Part shown: positions 1-10,301 of the stretch, one piece after another
Numbering within the stretch: the first letter of the stretch is position 1
Layout of the letters: each line of letters opens with the position of its first letter
DNA from: Streptomyces jumonjinensis
GTDB lineage: Bacteria > Actinomycetota > Actinomycetes > Streptomycetales > Streptomycetaceae
NCBI RefSeq assembly: GCF_009600885.1
Contig: NZ_VCLA01000156.1
Location: 83,052 to 133,805, forward strand
DNA: 50,754 nucleotides
Reading direction: 5' to 3'
Notes under the pieces: generated by a model
Told to the model about the DNA's origin: nothing
The model's database searches: none
What the model saw: only the letters and a program-made list of their open reading frames with translations
Made by a program: the position numbers and the translations under genes

Positions 1-46
1 TAGCGCTGTTCAACTGGTACAGATTGCTCGATTGATCGGGAGTCAG

Positions 47-877
47 ATGGTGAACCGCAGGGAACTGGACCCCGAGAGCGGCCCCGGGGCAGCTTTCGGC
101 GCGCGTCTGCGGAGATTGCGGGATGAGCGTGGCTGGACACAGGAGGAGCTAGGGGAACTGCTTGGGTGTACCGGGTCGCACATTTCCGCCGTGGAAATTG
201 GTCGGCGTCCGCCAACTCGACGCTTCGCGACGAGTGTCGATCGGGCGTTTGGCACCGGAGACCGGTTCGAACGTCAGAGCCTCGCCGTGAGGCAAACGGC
301 GCTTCTGGAGGGGTTCCCGGAGTACGTCGCGCAAGAGGCGAGAGCGGCAGAGATCAGGCTCTACGAAGTGGGGGTGATACCGGGATTGCTCCAGACGCCG
401 CAGTACGCATCAACCATCGAAGATCATGAGGTCATGCGCGGGGCCGCTACGCCTGAACAAGCCAGTGAACGAGTAGCACTGGTAGCGAGTCGGCAATCCT
501 CACTCCTCCGAACCCCTCCACCCCTGGTGCTTGTGGTGCTGGACGAAAGCTGTCTCCGTCGCCCCGTGGGCGGACACGCGGTCATGGATGAACAGTTCGA
601 TCGTCTCGTTGAGTTCGCAGAACTCCCGAACACGGCGCTACAGGTGGCCCCGTTCACCATGGCGGAACGTCGCCCGTTCACTCTGCCGATCACCGTCCTG
701 ACGCTCCCGGACCGCTCGCTGATGTCCTATGCGCAGTCGTCCCACCGGGGACACCTTGAGCGTGACAGTGGATCAGTAGTGCCAATACTCACCACCTACC
801 ATCAGCTACAGGTAGGGGCGCTCTCACAGGACGCTTCTGTTTCCATGATCAATCAGATTCGAAAGGGCACTAAGTGA
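47..877 (+). CDS. XRE-family helix-turn-helix regulator with DUF5753 domain
   Basis: Predicted DNA-binding protein of about 276 residues. The N-terminal third holds a Cro/C1-type helix-turn-helix (about residues 17-60, with GWTQEELGELLG followed by SHISAVEIGRRPP). The rest matches the DUF5753 domain typical of Streptomyces Scr1-type regulators, including IPGLLQTPQYA. The ATG at 47 is preferred over the upstream TTG at 32 because GGGAG lies just ahead of it; the adjacent GTG at 50 is also possible. It overlaps the following DUF397 gene by 4 nt. Such pairs are among the most abundant regulator families in Streptomyces and often affect development or antibiotic production. The target is unknown and nothing ties it to the beta-lactam genes 17 kb away. 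Confidence 0.9.
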   Translation: MVNRRELDPESGPGAAFGARLRRLRDERGWTQEELGELLGCTGSHISAVEIGRRPPTRRFATSVDRAFGTGDRFERQSLAVRQTALLEGFPEYVAQEARAAEIRLYEVGVIPGLLQTPQYASTIEDHEVMRGAATPEQASERVALVASRQSSLLRTPPPLVLVVLDESCLRRPVGGHAVMDEQFDRLVEFAELPNTALQVAPFTMAERRPFTLPITVLTLPDRSLMSYAQSSHRGHLERDSGSVVPILTTYHQLQVGALSQDASVSMINQIRKGTK

Positions 878-1080
878 CCGTCGACTCGGTGAACCCCCAG
901 TGGTTCACGTCCACATACAGCGGCCAGGGTGGGCAGTGCGTAGAGGTTGCCGCCAACCTCGCAGCCTCGCACGGCGTTGTCCCTGTCCGTGACAGCAAGC
1001 GGACTGGCGGACCGGTCCTCATGGTCTCCAGCGACGCGTTCGCCGGACTGGTCGCACTCGCACAGACCAGCGCCGTCTAG
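874..1080 (+). CDS. DUF397 small protein
   Basis: Small protein of 68 residues beginning with a GTG that shares GTGA with the stop of the upstream regulator, so the two are almost certainly translationally coupled. The sequence shows the DUF397 features: a W-F/S-S-GG-CVEVA segment near the N terminus and a VRDSK motif followed by a hydrophobic C-terminal stretch. DUF397 proteins accompany XRE/DUF5753 regulators and are thought to act as their partner or antagonist, as in the BldB-like and WhiJ-type families. A stem-loop follows the stop codon, consistent with the end of a two-gene operon. Confidence 0.9.
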   Translation: MTVDSVNPQWFTSTYSGQGGQCVEVAANLAASHGVVPVRDSKRTGGPVLMVSSDAFAGLVALAQTSAV

Positions 1081-1098
1081 CCTAACCTCACGGCCCCG

Positions 1099-1137
1099 AG
1101 CCCCGTCGATTCCAATCCTCCGGAGTCGGCGGGGCTT
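1099..1137 (+). terminator. Stem-loop terminator after the regulator/DUF397 pair
   Basis: An 11-bp stem (1099-1109 with 1126-1136, AGCCCCGTCGA against TCGGCGGGGCT, one G-T pair) encloses a 16-nt loop and starts 18 nt after the DUF397 stop. There is no long T tract, as is common for Streptomyces terminators. Confidence 0.65.
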
Positions 1138-1303
1138 ATGTCACTCGTCGCGGGCAGCGCGGTGCCTTGGCGGTGCGCGGCGGCACCAGGACGGCCCGGT
1201 TCCGTCGGGTGCGGGTGCCGGTCTCGGCCCGGGGTGCTGGGAGGTGGCTTCCTGGGGTATATTGATCTTGTGCTCGCGGCCGGGAATCCCGGTTGTGGGA
1301 CCG

Positions 1304-1373
1304 GCGTTGGTGGTCCAAGGAAAGACACCCCACTTCCCGTGGGGGGATGCAGGTGCAAGGCCTGCCCAGCGCT
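1304..1373 (+). tRNA. tRNA-Gly(UCC)-like gene with atypical T arm (GUGC)
   Basis: A full cloverleaf can be drawn. The acceptor stem is 1304-1310 with 1366-1372 (7 bp, one G-T). T1311 is U8. The D arm is GTC/GAC with a very short loop that keeps GG. The anticodon stem is 1328-1332 with 1340-1344 around loop CTTCCCG, giving anticodon UCC (glycine, codon GGA). There is a 4-nt variable loop. The T stem is 1349-1353 with 1361-1365 around TGCAAGG. The discriminator is T1373, as expected for bacterial tRNA-Gly, and CCA is not encoded. Three features are odd: G at position 55 (so GUGC replaces GUUC), C at position 37, and the minimal D loop. Similar changes mark the non-translational tRNA-Gly of staphylococcal peptidoglycan synthesis. 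A TATATT at 1258 could be its -10 box. It could also be a decayed tRNA. Confidence 0.7.
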
Positions 1374-1382
1374 CGATCAAGG

Positions 1383-1416
1383 CCCCGGCCTCCTCAGGGA
1401 GGCCGGGGTTCTTTTT
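1383..1416 (+). terminator. Strong intrinsic terminator after the tRNA-like gene
   Basis: A perfect 11-bp stem (1383-1393 with 1398-1408, CCCCGGCCTCC against GGAGGCCGGGG) with a 4-nt loop is followed by TTCTTTTT. It lies 9 nt after the tRNA-like sequence, which supports that sequence being a discrete transcription unit. Confidence 0.9.
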
Positions 1417-1452
1417 GATCCGCTGCGGCCCCCATCGCCAGGCCCGTCAACC

Positions 1453-3735
<2,283 letters not shown>

Positions 3736-3912
3736 TCAAGCGGTCCAGGAGGGTCCTGGTGCCGTGTCAGCCCGCCCCTTGCTCATTGCGGACCGGTCAA
3801 CCGCTCGCGGCCCCCGCACAGTGTGGGCGCCGACCTGGGCGCCGCGCCGAGACTCCCCTCCGCATTCACACGTACGAGGTGCGAGCCGTCCTTCCGTCCG
3901 ACTCGGCTTCCT

Positions 3913-4839
3913 TCACGGCACCTTCGGCCCGCCGATGAAGCTCCCGTCCTCGTCGTGCACCCAAGGGTTGGCAACACAGCCCTTGAGCCCCTTGATCTGC
4001 TGCATCATCGCCGACGCGGGCCGCCCGGGACCGGCGCAGCCCCGGTGGCCGTAGCCGAGCACATGGCCGACCTCGTGGTTGATGATCAGCGCGTGGTAGT
4101 CATGGGCCCGGTCCGGGTACTGCTCGCTCAGCTCGACCCAGCGCCGTACGTTGACCACCAGATCGGGCGCGTTGGCGCAGTTGACCTCGCCGCCGGTGTC
4201 CAGCCCCCAGGCCCCGCAGAGCCGGTCGGTCGTCCCCGGCGAGACCACGTGCACCACCATGTCGTACGGCGGTGAGCCGACCCGCTGGAAGGACGCCGCG
4301 CCCTGCCGGGTCCAGCCGCGCCGGTCGCGGAGGATGCCGTCGATCTCATCGGCCGTCTTCCCGGCGTCCAGGCCGGTGCCGTCCTCCACCTTCACCCCGT
4401 AGCGGATGAGCCTGCCTCCGCTGCCCACGCGCCGGCCGGTCCCCTCGGCCCAGGTATAGGTGCCGGGCCCGTTCTCCTGGTACCGGGGGGCCTTCGGCGG
4501 CTCGGGGGAGTCCCTCGGCTTCGGCGAGGGCGGCTTGGGATCGTCCGTCACGGTGTCCGCCGGAGTCGACCGCTCCGCCTGGTCCGGCGGAGCGGGAGCC
4601 GGAGCGGGAGCCGGGTCTGAGGGGCCGGGGGAGTCAGGCCGTACCGCGTGTGCGGCCCAGGCCACGGTCCCCGCGCAGAGCAGCGCGGTCAGCGCCCGGA
4701 ACGCCTTCTTCCGGGGGGAGGCGCGCTTACGTCTGCTCATCCGCCGCCGGGATCGCGGAGCGGAGTCCGGACGGGCACGCCGCTGTCCGGCATCGGCGCG
4801 ATCACGGTCCGGGGCGGTGGCGAGCAGGTCTGGCGACAT
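3913..4839 (-). CDS. Exported DUF3152 zinc-metallopeptidase-like protein
   Basis: Protein of about 308 residues. After a basic, disordered N terminus rich in Arg and Ser there is one hydrophobic segment (ALTALLCAGTVAWAAHAV), then a Pro-rich linker and a C-terminal DUF3152 domain. That domain carries a zincin-like HEVGHVLGYGH motif starting near residue 255 with a Glu for catalysis. The topology suggests a cell-surface or secreted domain held by an uncleaved signal anchor. The ATG at 4839 has a GAGG upstream; an internal ATG at 4740 would give a shorter N terminus that still keeps the membrane segment. The family is widespread in Actinobacteria with no settled function. It is divergent from the two-component system that follows, with 186 bp between them. 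Confidence 0.85.
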   Translation of the reverse strand: MSPDLLATAPDRDRADAGQRRARPDSAPRSRRRMSRRKRASPRKKAFRALTALLCAGTVAWAAHAVRPDSPGPSDPAPAPAPAPPDQAERSTPADTVTDDPKPPSPKPRDSPEPPKAPRYQENGPGTYTWAEGTGRRVGSGGRLIRYGVKVEDGTGLDAGKTADEIDGILRDRRGWTRQGAASFQRVGSPPYDMVVHVVSPGTTDRLCGAWGLDTGGEVNCANAPDLVVNVRRWVELSEQYPDRAHDYHALIINHEVGHVLGYGHRGCAGPGRPASAMMQQIKGLKGCVANPWVHDEDGSFIGGPKVP

Positions 4840-5025
4840 GGTGGATCTGCCTCTGTGAGGGGGCGAGCGACCGCGGTCCACGCGGGGACTGGGAGCGTCG
4901 GGGGGACGCTCACCAGTGGACTCCATGGGCCGTACTGCCGCGGTGAGCAAACCCGCTCACACGGATTTCACCTCGGACCCGGATACTTGTCGCAGGTCAT
5001 CCGGGTGAGGAGCGGGCGGGAACGC

Positions 5026-5682
5026 ATGAGAGTGCTGCTGGTCGAGGACGAGGAGATGCTCGCCGAGGCGATGGCGGAGGGGCTCCGTCACGAAGGGTTC
5101 GCGGTGGACGTGGTCCACGACGGCGCGGCGGCGCTGGAGAACACGGCCGTCCACGCCTATGACGTCATGGTCCTCGACCGTGATCTCCCTCTGGTGCACG
5201 GGGACGAGGTCTGCCGGCGCACCGTCGCCTCCGGAGCCGAGGTGAGGGTCCTCATGCTCACGGTCTCCACCACGGTGGCCGAACGGGTCGCGGGGCTCGG
5301 GCTCGGCGCCGACGACTATCTGACCAAGCCCTTCGCGTTCGCCGAACTCGTCGCGCGGATACGGGCCCTGGGCCGCCGCTCACGGCCCGCGGTTCCCCCC
5401 GTGCTCGAACGGGCCGGCATCCGGCTCGACACCCATCTGCGCCAGATCACCCGCGACGGCCGGTACATCCCCCTGTCCCGCAAGGAGTTCGCGGTGCTGG
5501 AGGAGCTGCTGCGGGCCGAGGGCGCCCCGGTGTCGGCCGAAGCGCTGCTGGAGCGCGCCTGGGACCAGAACGTCGACCCGTTCACCACGGTCGTCCGGGT
5601 CACCATGCGCTCCCTGCGGCGCAAGCTCGGGGACGAGCCGGTCATCGAGACCCTCACCGGCGTCGGCTACCGCATCCGGTGA
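5026..5682 (+). CDS. OmpR/PhoB-family response regulator
   Basis: Response regulator of 218 residues. The receiver domain (1-115) has the acidic pair E7/D8, the phospho-acceptor D51 in MVLDRDLP and the conserved K101 in LTKPF. The C-terminal winged-helix domain (about 125-217) ends in the typical VRVTMRSLRRKLG and TGVGYRIR. The ATG at 5026 follows GGAG and a G-rich stretch. It overlaps the histidine kinase gene by 4 nt (GTGA), so the pair is an operon. No target site is visible. The pair sits 13 kb from the clavulanic genes and I see no reason to connect them. Confidence 0.93.
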   Translation: MRVLLVEDEEMLAEAMAEGLRHEGFAVDVVHDGAAALENTAVHAYDVMVLDRDLPLVHGDEVCRRTVASGAEVRVLMLTVSTTVAERVAGLGLGADDYLTKPFAFAELVARIRALGRRSRPAVPPVLERAGIRLDTHLRQITRDGRYIPLSRKEFAVLEELLRAEGAPVSAEALLERAWDQNVDPFTTVVRVTMRSLRRKLGDEPVIETLTGVGYRIR

Positions 5683-7016
5683 TCCTGCGCGCGCTCGGCG
5701 GCAGCCTCAGGGTCCGGCTCACCGTCGTCTTCGGTCTGATGTTCTTCGTGGCCGGGGCGGCGATCTTCGGCGGCGCCCTGATCCTGGTGGGCAACAGCAT
5801 GGAGTACACCCTCAATCTGCCGTTCACCGCCGTCCAACCGGTCCCTGTGCCCCCGTCCCCGGACGAGCCGCTGCCCACGGACAGGACGTCCCCCACCGCG
5901 CAGCCCTCTCCCGGGCGGACGGTGCTGCCCGACGGGAAGCGGCCCGCGCCGCCGGAGAGCTCGGAGCCGACCATCCGGCCGTCGGAGGAGCGGTGGGGGT
6001 ACGCGACCTCGGAGCCGGTGCTGATCGATCCGGCGTCCCGCGCGACCGTGCTCGACTCCATGCAGAAGAACCTCATGGCCAAGGGCGGACTCGCCGTCCT
6101 CGGCGTGGGGATCGTCGCCACCACCTCGGGCTGGCTGGTCGCGGGCAGACTGCTGCGTCCGCTCAACCGCATCACCTCGACGGCCGAGCGCATCGCGGGC
6201 CGCACCCTGCACCGGCGTATCGACCTCGATGAACCGCCGGGCGAGGTGAAGCGTCTCGCCGACTCCTTCGACAGCATGCTCGACCGTCTCGACGAGGCGT
6301 TCGCCGGGCAGGACCGGTTCATCGCCAATGCCGCGCATGAGCTCAAGACGCCGCTGGCCGTGGGGCGGACCCTGGTCGAGGTCGCCGTGGCCCGGCCGGG
6401 TGCGCCCGCGGAGGTGCAGCGGCTGGGGGAGAACCTCCTCGCCGTCAACGAACGCCATGAGCGGCTGATCGACTCGCTGCTGACGCTGGCGCGCGCCGAG
6501 AGCACGGTCACCGGGGGGCTGCCCGTCGATCTCGCCGCGATAGCCGGGGCCGTGGTCGGCCAGGCGGGCCCGGCGGCCACGGCGCGGGGGATCACGATCA
6601 CGGTCGAGGCGGGGGCCGCGCCCGCTGTGGGCGACCCCGTACTCCTCGAACAGCTCGTCCGCAATCTGGTCGACAACGCCGTCAAGTACAACCGTCCCGA
6701 AGGCTGGATCCGGGTGACGACCGGCACCGGCCGCGCGGGTGTCCGCATCACCGTCGCCAACACCGGCGCGGTCATCGGGACGCATGAGATCCCCGTGCTC
6801 TTCGAGCCGTTCCGCCGGCTGACCGACCGGGTCGGCTCCGCCCGGGGCAGCGGGCTCGGTCTGTCCATCGTGCGGGCGGTGGCGCGGACGCACAACGGCG
6901 ACGCCACGGCGGTTCCGCTGCCGGACGGCGGCCTGGAGGTGACCGCGACCCTGCCCCCGGCCGACGGCACGGCCACCGGGCCTCGCGCCTCCGGCCGCCG
7001 CCGTCCGGCGGGGTGA
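5679..7016 (+). CDS. Sensor histidine kinase
   Basis: Membrane sensor kinase of 445 residues, partner of the preceding response regulator. It has a first transmembrane helix (about 12-37), an extracellular Pro-rich domain of some 90 residues, a second transmembrane helix (about 134-156), a HAMP linker, the dimerisation box with phospho-acceptor H220 in NAAHELKTPL, the N box NLVDNAVKYN (about 330) and the G box GSGLGLSIV. The start GTG at 5679 overlaps the regulator stop. The extracellular part is short and rich in Pro/Thr/Ser, so the signal is probably sensed at the cell envelope. A four-copy 15-bp tandem repeat begins at its stop codon. Confidence 0.93.
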   Translation: MILRALGGSLRVRLTVVFGLMFFVAGAAIFGGALILVGNSMEYTLNLPFTAVQPVPVPPSPDEPLPTDRTSPTAQPSPGRTVLPDGKRPAPPESSEPTIRPSEERWGYATSEPVLIDPASRATVLDSMQKNLMAKGGLAVLGVGIVATTSGWLVAGRLLRPLNRITSTAERIAGRTLHRRIDLDEPPGEVKRLADSFDSMLDRLDEAFAGQDRFIANAAHELKTPLAVGRTLVEVAVARPGAPAEVQRLGENLLAVNERHERLIDSLLTLARAESTVTGGLPVDLAAIAGAVVGQAGPAATARGITITVEAGAAPAVGDPVLLEQLVRNLVDNAVKYNRPEGWIRVTTGTGRAGVRITVANTGAVIGTHEIPVLFEPFRRLTDRVGSARGSGLGLSIVRAVARTHNGDATAVPLPDGGLEVTATLPPADGTATGPRASGRRRPAG

Positions 7017-7072
7017 CGACGGACCGGGTGACGACGGACCGCGTGACGACGGACCGCGTGACGACGGACCGG
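7013..7072. repeat. Four tandem copies of a 15-bp unit at the kinase stop codon
   Basis: GTGACGACGGACCGG/C is repeated at 7013, 7028, 7043 and 7058 with only the last base varying. The first copy contains the TGA stop of the histidine kinase, so the array grew out of the gene end. Confidence 0.97.
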
Positions 7073-7203
7073 CCCCCGGGACCGTGGACACGCGCCGGGC
7101 CGTGGACGCGCCTTGGGCGGCAGTACGGCAGCCGGCCCCGGAACCGAGCACCGGCCCCGGCTGCCGGGAGGCCCTGCCCGGCCACGGCTCGCGCCCGCCC
7201 CGG

Positions 7204-8229
7204 TCACTCCCGCCACCAGCGGCGCAGCACCTCCTCGGCGGGCTTGCCGTGCGGGGTGTAGGCCAGCCGTCGTTCGGTCTCGCCGCTGTCCGGCCAGTCG
7301 TCCCACATCCACCAGCACACCCCGGCCCACCACGCCCGGCCGTCGAACGCGGTCAGCAGGGCCTGATAGGCGGCGGACTGCTCCGCGGCCCCGGTGCGCT
7401 CGCTGACGGTCCAGGAGTACGGCGCGGACGCGGTGCCGCGCTGGCTGACATATCCCGCCTCGGTGAACAGGATCCTTCTGTTCTGCCGGGCGGCGAACGC
7501 GGCGAGTTCCGCGACGATCGGCCGCCAGCCCTTCGCGAGCCGCGCGGGGTCGGCCGTGGCGGACTCGGCGAGCGGCCAGTAGGCGTCCACGCCGATCAGA
7601 TCGAGCGCGCCCCAGAACCGGACGCGGGCGTATTCGTCATAATTGGCGGCATAAGTCAGCGGGCCGTCGTAGACCTCGCGCACCGCGGTGATCACCTTCG
7701 TCCACCGCCGGCGGTCGCCCGAGGTGCCGGCCAGCTCGGTGCCCACGGCGAACTGCTCCACGTTCAGCTCCCGCGCCAGCCGCCCGTAGTGGGTGATGAA
7801 GCGCTCGTACGCGGTGAACCAGGCGTCCCGGTCGGCGGGCCGGATCTCCGCCCGATCACCGCCGTCCACCAGATCCACATGCGGTTTGAGCATCACCTTC
7901 AGCCCCATGGAGCGGGCCAGTGCGACGATCCTGCGCACACTGTTGTCGCTCGCCGTCTCCTCGCTGGTGCGCGGCAGGGAGCGGACGGTCCCGTTCTGGT
8001 ACCAGGTGGGGGTGAAGACCACCCACCGCGCGCCGGTGTCGGCGATCTGCCGCAGATACTCCCGGGCCTCGGGCCGGTCGTAGTCGTCGACTCCCCAGGC
8101 GGGCAGGGTGACCCCCTGTATCCGCTCGTCCGGCGCGGGCGGGCCGTCCCCGCCCGCGCCGCATCCGGTCAGTACGGCCAGTACGGCCATGGCCGCCGCC
8201 ACGGTGGCCGCCCGCCTCAGCGCTCTCAT
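7204..8229 (-). CDS. GH113-like glycoside hydrolase lipoprotein
   Basis: Probable surface lipoprotein of 341 residues. A signal peptide ends in the lipobox VLTGC (lipidated C23). The mature protein is a single (beta/alpha)8-type glycosidase domain. It has the expected pair of catalytic glutamates after strands 4 and 7: E165 in AVGTELAG as acid/base and E257 in LFTEAGY as nucleophile. Conserved aromatic residues lie near the active site (DAYWPL, WWMWDDWP). The pattern fits glycoside hydrolase family 113, whose founding members are beta-mannanases, but the substrate here cannot be read. It lies downstream of, and on the same strand as, the DUF2334 gene, beside a glycosyltransferase locus, which suggests trimming of a self-made glycan. 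Start is the ATG at 8229. Confidence 0.8.
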   Translation of the reverse strand: MRALRRAATVAAAMAVLAVLTGCGAGGDGPPAPDERIQGVTLPAWGVDDYDRPEAREYLRQIADTGARWVVFTPTWYQNGTVRSLPRTSEETASDNSVRRIVALARSMGLKVMLKPHVDLVDGGDRAEIRPADRDAWFTAYERFITHYGRLARELNVEQFAVGTELAGTSGDRRRWTKVITAVREVYDGPLTYAANYDEYARVRFWGALDLIGVDAYWPLAESATADPARLAKGWRPIVAELAAFAARQNRRILFTEAGYVSQRGTASAPYSWTVSERTGAAEQSAAYQALLTAFDGRAWWAGVCWWMWDDWPDSGETERRLAYTPHGKPAEEVLRRWWRE

Positions 8230-8329
8230 CGGGACCGGGCCTTTCCCGGGCCGGAGCGGGCCCGGATGACGCGAGCCGTTCCCGGCCCGCGCGAGGCGGA
8301 CCGGGAACGGCGGGCGGTGCGAGTTGGAG

Positions 8330-8425
8330 CAGGGGTGGAGCAGAGGTGGAGCAGAGGTGGATCAAAGGTGGAACAGGCCGTGGAGCAGAGGTGGAACAGG
8401 CCGTGGAGCAGGCCGTGGAGCAGGC
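8330..8425. repeat. Degenerate tandem array of GTGGAGCAG-type units
   Basis: Imperfect units of about 12-13 bp (GTGGAGCAGAG, GTGGAACAGGCC, GTGGAGCAGGCC) run from about 8330 to a few bases before the stop of the DUF2334 gene at 8430. No coding role is visible. Confidence 0.85.
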
Positions 8426-8429
8426 CGGA

Positions 8430-10301
8430 TCAGAGCAGGCTCTCCGGGCTGACGAAGGTGTAGCCGAGGGCCACGATGCCCTCCACGACCTTCTTCAGCG
8501 GCGCCACATCGTGGTACGGGTGGTAGTAGAAGCTGGCGAAGCCGTCCCGTACGGCGAGGTTGGCCTTGGCGTTGTTGATCAGGTCGGCCTCAAGCCGGGG
8601 CGGGTTGTTGTTGTGGCCCACCGGCTCGTAGCTGCCCATGTTCTCCGGCAGCACCTTGGTGCCGTAGACGTCCGTCACCGGGTACGGGAAGAACTGGCCG
8701 AGGTAGCGGCTGGAGTCGACCGGGGTGCCGGTCAGCGTCCCGGCGAAGTACAGCGAACGCTCCAGCCGGGCCTCGAAGTTGCGCGCGAACACCTTGTAGT
8801 CGGTGGCCGAAGCGGCGTAGTGCGGGGTGGTCCACAGCCGGGGCTTCGGCAGCCCGACCCGCGCGAACTCGGCCAGCGCGGCGGTGACCCTGCCCTGGGC
8901 CCAGGCGTCGGAGTCCTCGGTCACCGGACCGTCGTAGATCACCGCGCCGTTCGGCGTCTCCTCGTGAGCGCGGAAGAACTCGAAGTCGTCGGCCGACAGA
9001 CCGTTGTACGGGTTGTTCACATTCGAGTACTGATGGGTGTAGCCGTGATCCATCAGCACCGCGCCGTTGGCCAGCATGTACTTGATGGTGCTCACCAGAC
9101 CGGGCCGCTGGGAGAGCCGCACGGTACGCGGCACACCGTTGCTCTGCACGCCCTTGGGGTCGTTGTAGACCGGGATGACGTTGATGCCGTAGGGGATGTT
9201 CTGCGACTTCAGATAGTCGGCGATCGCCCGGAGCCGGGTGGCGTCGGACAGCGGTGTGATGTCCTCCAGGCGCACCATGGCCCGGTGCTGCTCCGCCGTC
9301 TGCGGGGCGAGCGCGTCGAACAGCAGATCATGGAAGGCGATGATCCGGTCCGACTCCGAGACGAAGGTGAAGGGGATCTCGCCGAGGTAGGTCAGATTGC
9401 CGGAGCGCAGCCCCCACGGGAAGGTCGCGGCCCCGCCGCCGGTGGTGTCCACCGCCGTGGCGATCTCGGTGACCGGCGCGGCGCCCGGGTTGGTGCTGAT
9501 CTTGGGACGGAGCACGCCGGCGTCCTGGCCGAAGGGCATTTTGCGGGTGAGCGTCTGGCCCTTGTAATTGACCTTGGTGACCTGGCCGATTCCGCTGCCG
9601 TTGTCGTAGTAGGACGACGTCGGATCCCAGCCGTACCGGAACTCGAACTCCTGGATGCTGATGGAGTTCGCCATGTTCCAGATATTGCCGCCCATCCAGA
9701 TCACCGGACGCTCGGATAACAAGGTGTCCAGGTAGAAGTCCTGGGGCACGGCGTCCGGAAGCGTGTCGCTGTAGTAGGTGGAGCCGATGTAGACGGTGGC
9801 GTCGTAGGTCTCCATCAGGGCGGGGGTGTACTCCTGGACCGGCTTGGCGGTCACGGTGCCGAAGCGTCCGCCGAGGTTCGCCACCCCCATCGCGTACAAC
9901 TCGCCGAGGTGGCCGAACGGGCCCGCGTTGTCGTACAGGACCAGCGTCTTGGCCTGGCCCGGCAGCGGTGCGCGCGGCGCCCGCCTCGGCATCGGCCCGG
10001 CGGCCTCGGAGCGCCGGATCTGCTTCGATGTCCGCTTTTCGCTGGAGCTCTTTCCGGCCGATTCGGCGCGGCGTTCGGCGTCGGCCGACCGCTGCGCGGC
10101 GGCCCAGCCCTTGAGATCCTTGGCGTCCAGACCGGTGGCGAGGTCCTGCGAGGCCATCCGGTCGACGTCCCCCCGGCCGCCCCGGGCCGCCGCGGCCGTC
10201 GGAGTCAGCAGGCTGCTCGCCATCAGAGTGGCGATGGCGAGAGCGATCAGAGCCAGCCAGGCCGGCCGCGATCTTCTCCAGCTTCTCCAGGGTTCGCGCA
10301 T
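8430..10301 (-). CDS. Exported DUF2334 polysaccharide-deacetylase-like protein
   Basis: Large exported protein of about 623 residues. The N terminus is basic (MREPWRSWRRSR), followed by a hydrophobic segment and an alanine-rich cleavage region (LLTPTAAAARG). The C-terminal half matches DUF2334, a deacetylase-like fold. It has MVRLEDITP with the metal-binding Asp, YGINVIPVY, VLMDHGYTHQYSN and FYYHPYHD, which supply Asp and His ligands. Proteins of this family occur in exopolysaccharide loci. The ATG at 10301 is used because GAGGGGG precedes it; the longer reading frame to 10388 has no good start. It is divergent from the GT2 glycosyltransferase group and on the same strand as the GH113-like gene, so deacetylation or remodelling of the glycan made by those genes is a fair inference. 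Confidence 0.8.
   Translation of the reverse strand: MREPWRSWRRSRPAWLALIALAIATLMASSLLTPTAAAARGGRGDVDRMASQDLATGLDAKDLKGWAAAQRSADAERRAESAGKSSSEKRTSKQIRRSEAAGPMPRRAPRAPLPGQAKTLVLYDNAGPFGHLGELYAMGVANLGGRFGTVTAKPVQEYTPALMETYDATVYIGSTYYSDTLPDAVPQDFYLDTLLSERPVIWMGGNIWNMANSISIQEFEFRYGWDPTSSYYDNGSGIGQVTKVNYKGQTLTRKMPFGQDAGVLRPKISTNPGAAPVTEIATAVDTTGGGAATFPWGLRSGNLTYLGEIPFTFVSESDRIIAFHDLLFDALAPQTAEQHRAMVRLEDITPLSDATRLRAIADYLKSQNIPYGINVIPVYNDPKGVQSNGVPRTVRLSQRPGLVSTIKYMLANGAVLMDHGYTHQYSNVNNPYNGLSADDFEFFRAHEETPNGAVIYDGPVTEDSDAWAQGRVTAALAEFARVGLPKPRLWTTPHYAASATDYKVFARNFEARLERSLYFAGTLTGTPVDSSRYLGQFFPYPVTDVYGTKVLPENMGSYEPVGHNNNPPRLEADLINNAKANLAVRDGFASFYYHPYHDVAPLKKVVEGIVALGYTFVSPESLL

Noticed and set aside
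1..1080. Mobile element or integration site at the tRNA-like gene
   Set aside because: No integrase, transposase or duplicated tRNA 3' end is present near 1304-1373.
5026..7016. The two-component system as the cluster-linked orf22/orf23 pair of S. clavuligerus
   Set aside because: It is 11 kb outside the nearest clavulanate-cluster gene (pbpA), separated by unrelated genes, and I cannot confirm similarity from sequence alone.
5654..7333. Minus-strand frames of 494 and 559 residues opposite the sensor kinase
   Set aside because: Both mirror the kinase gene, whose H, N and G boxes are clear. The mirror frames lack motifs.
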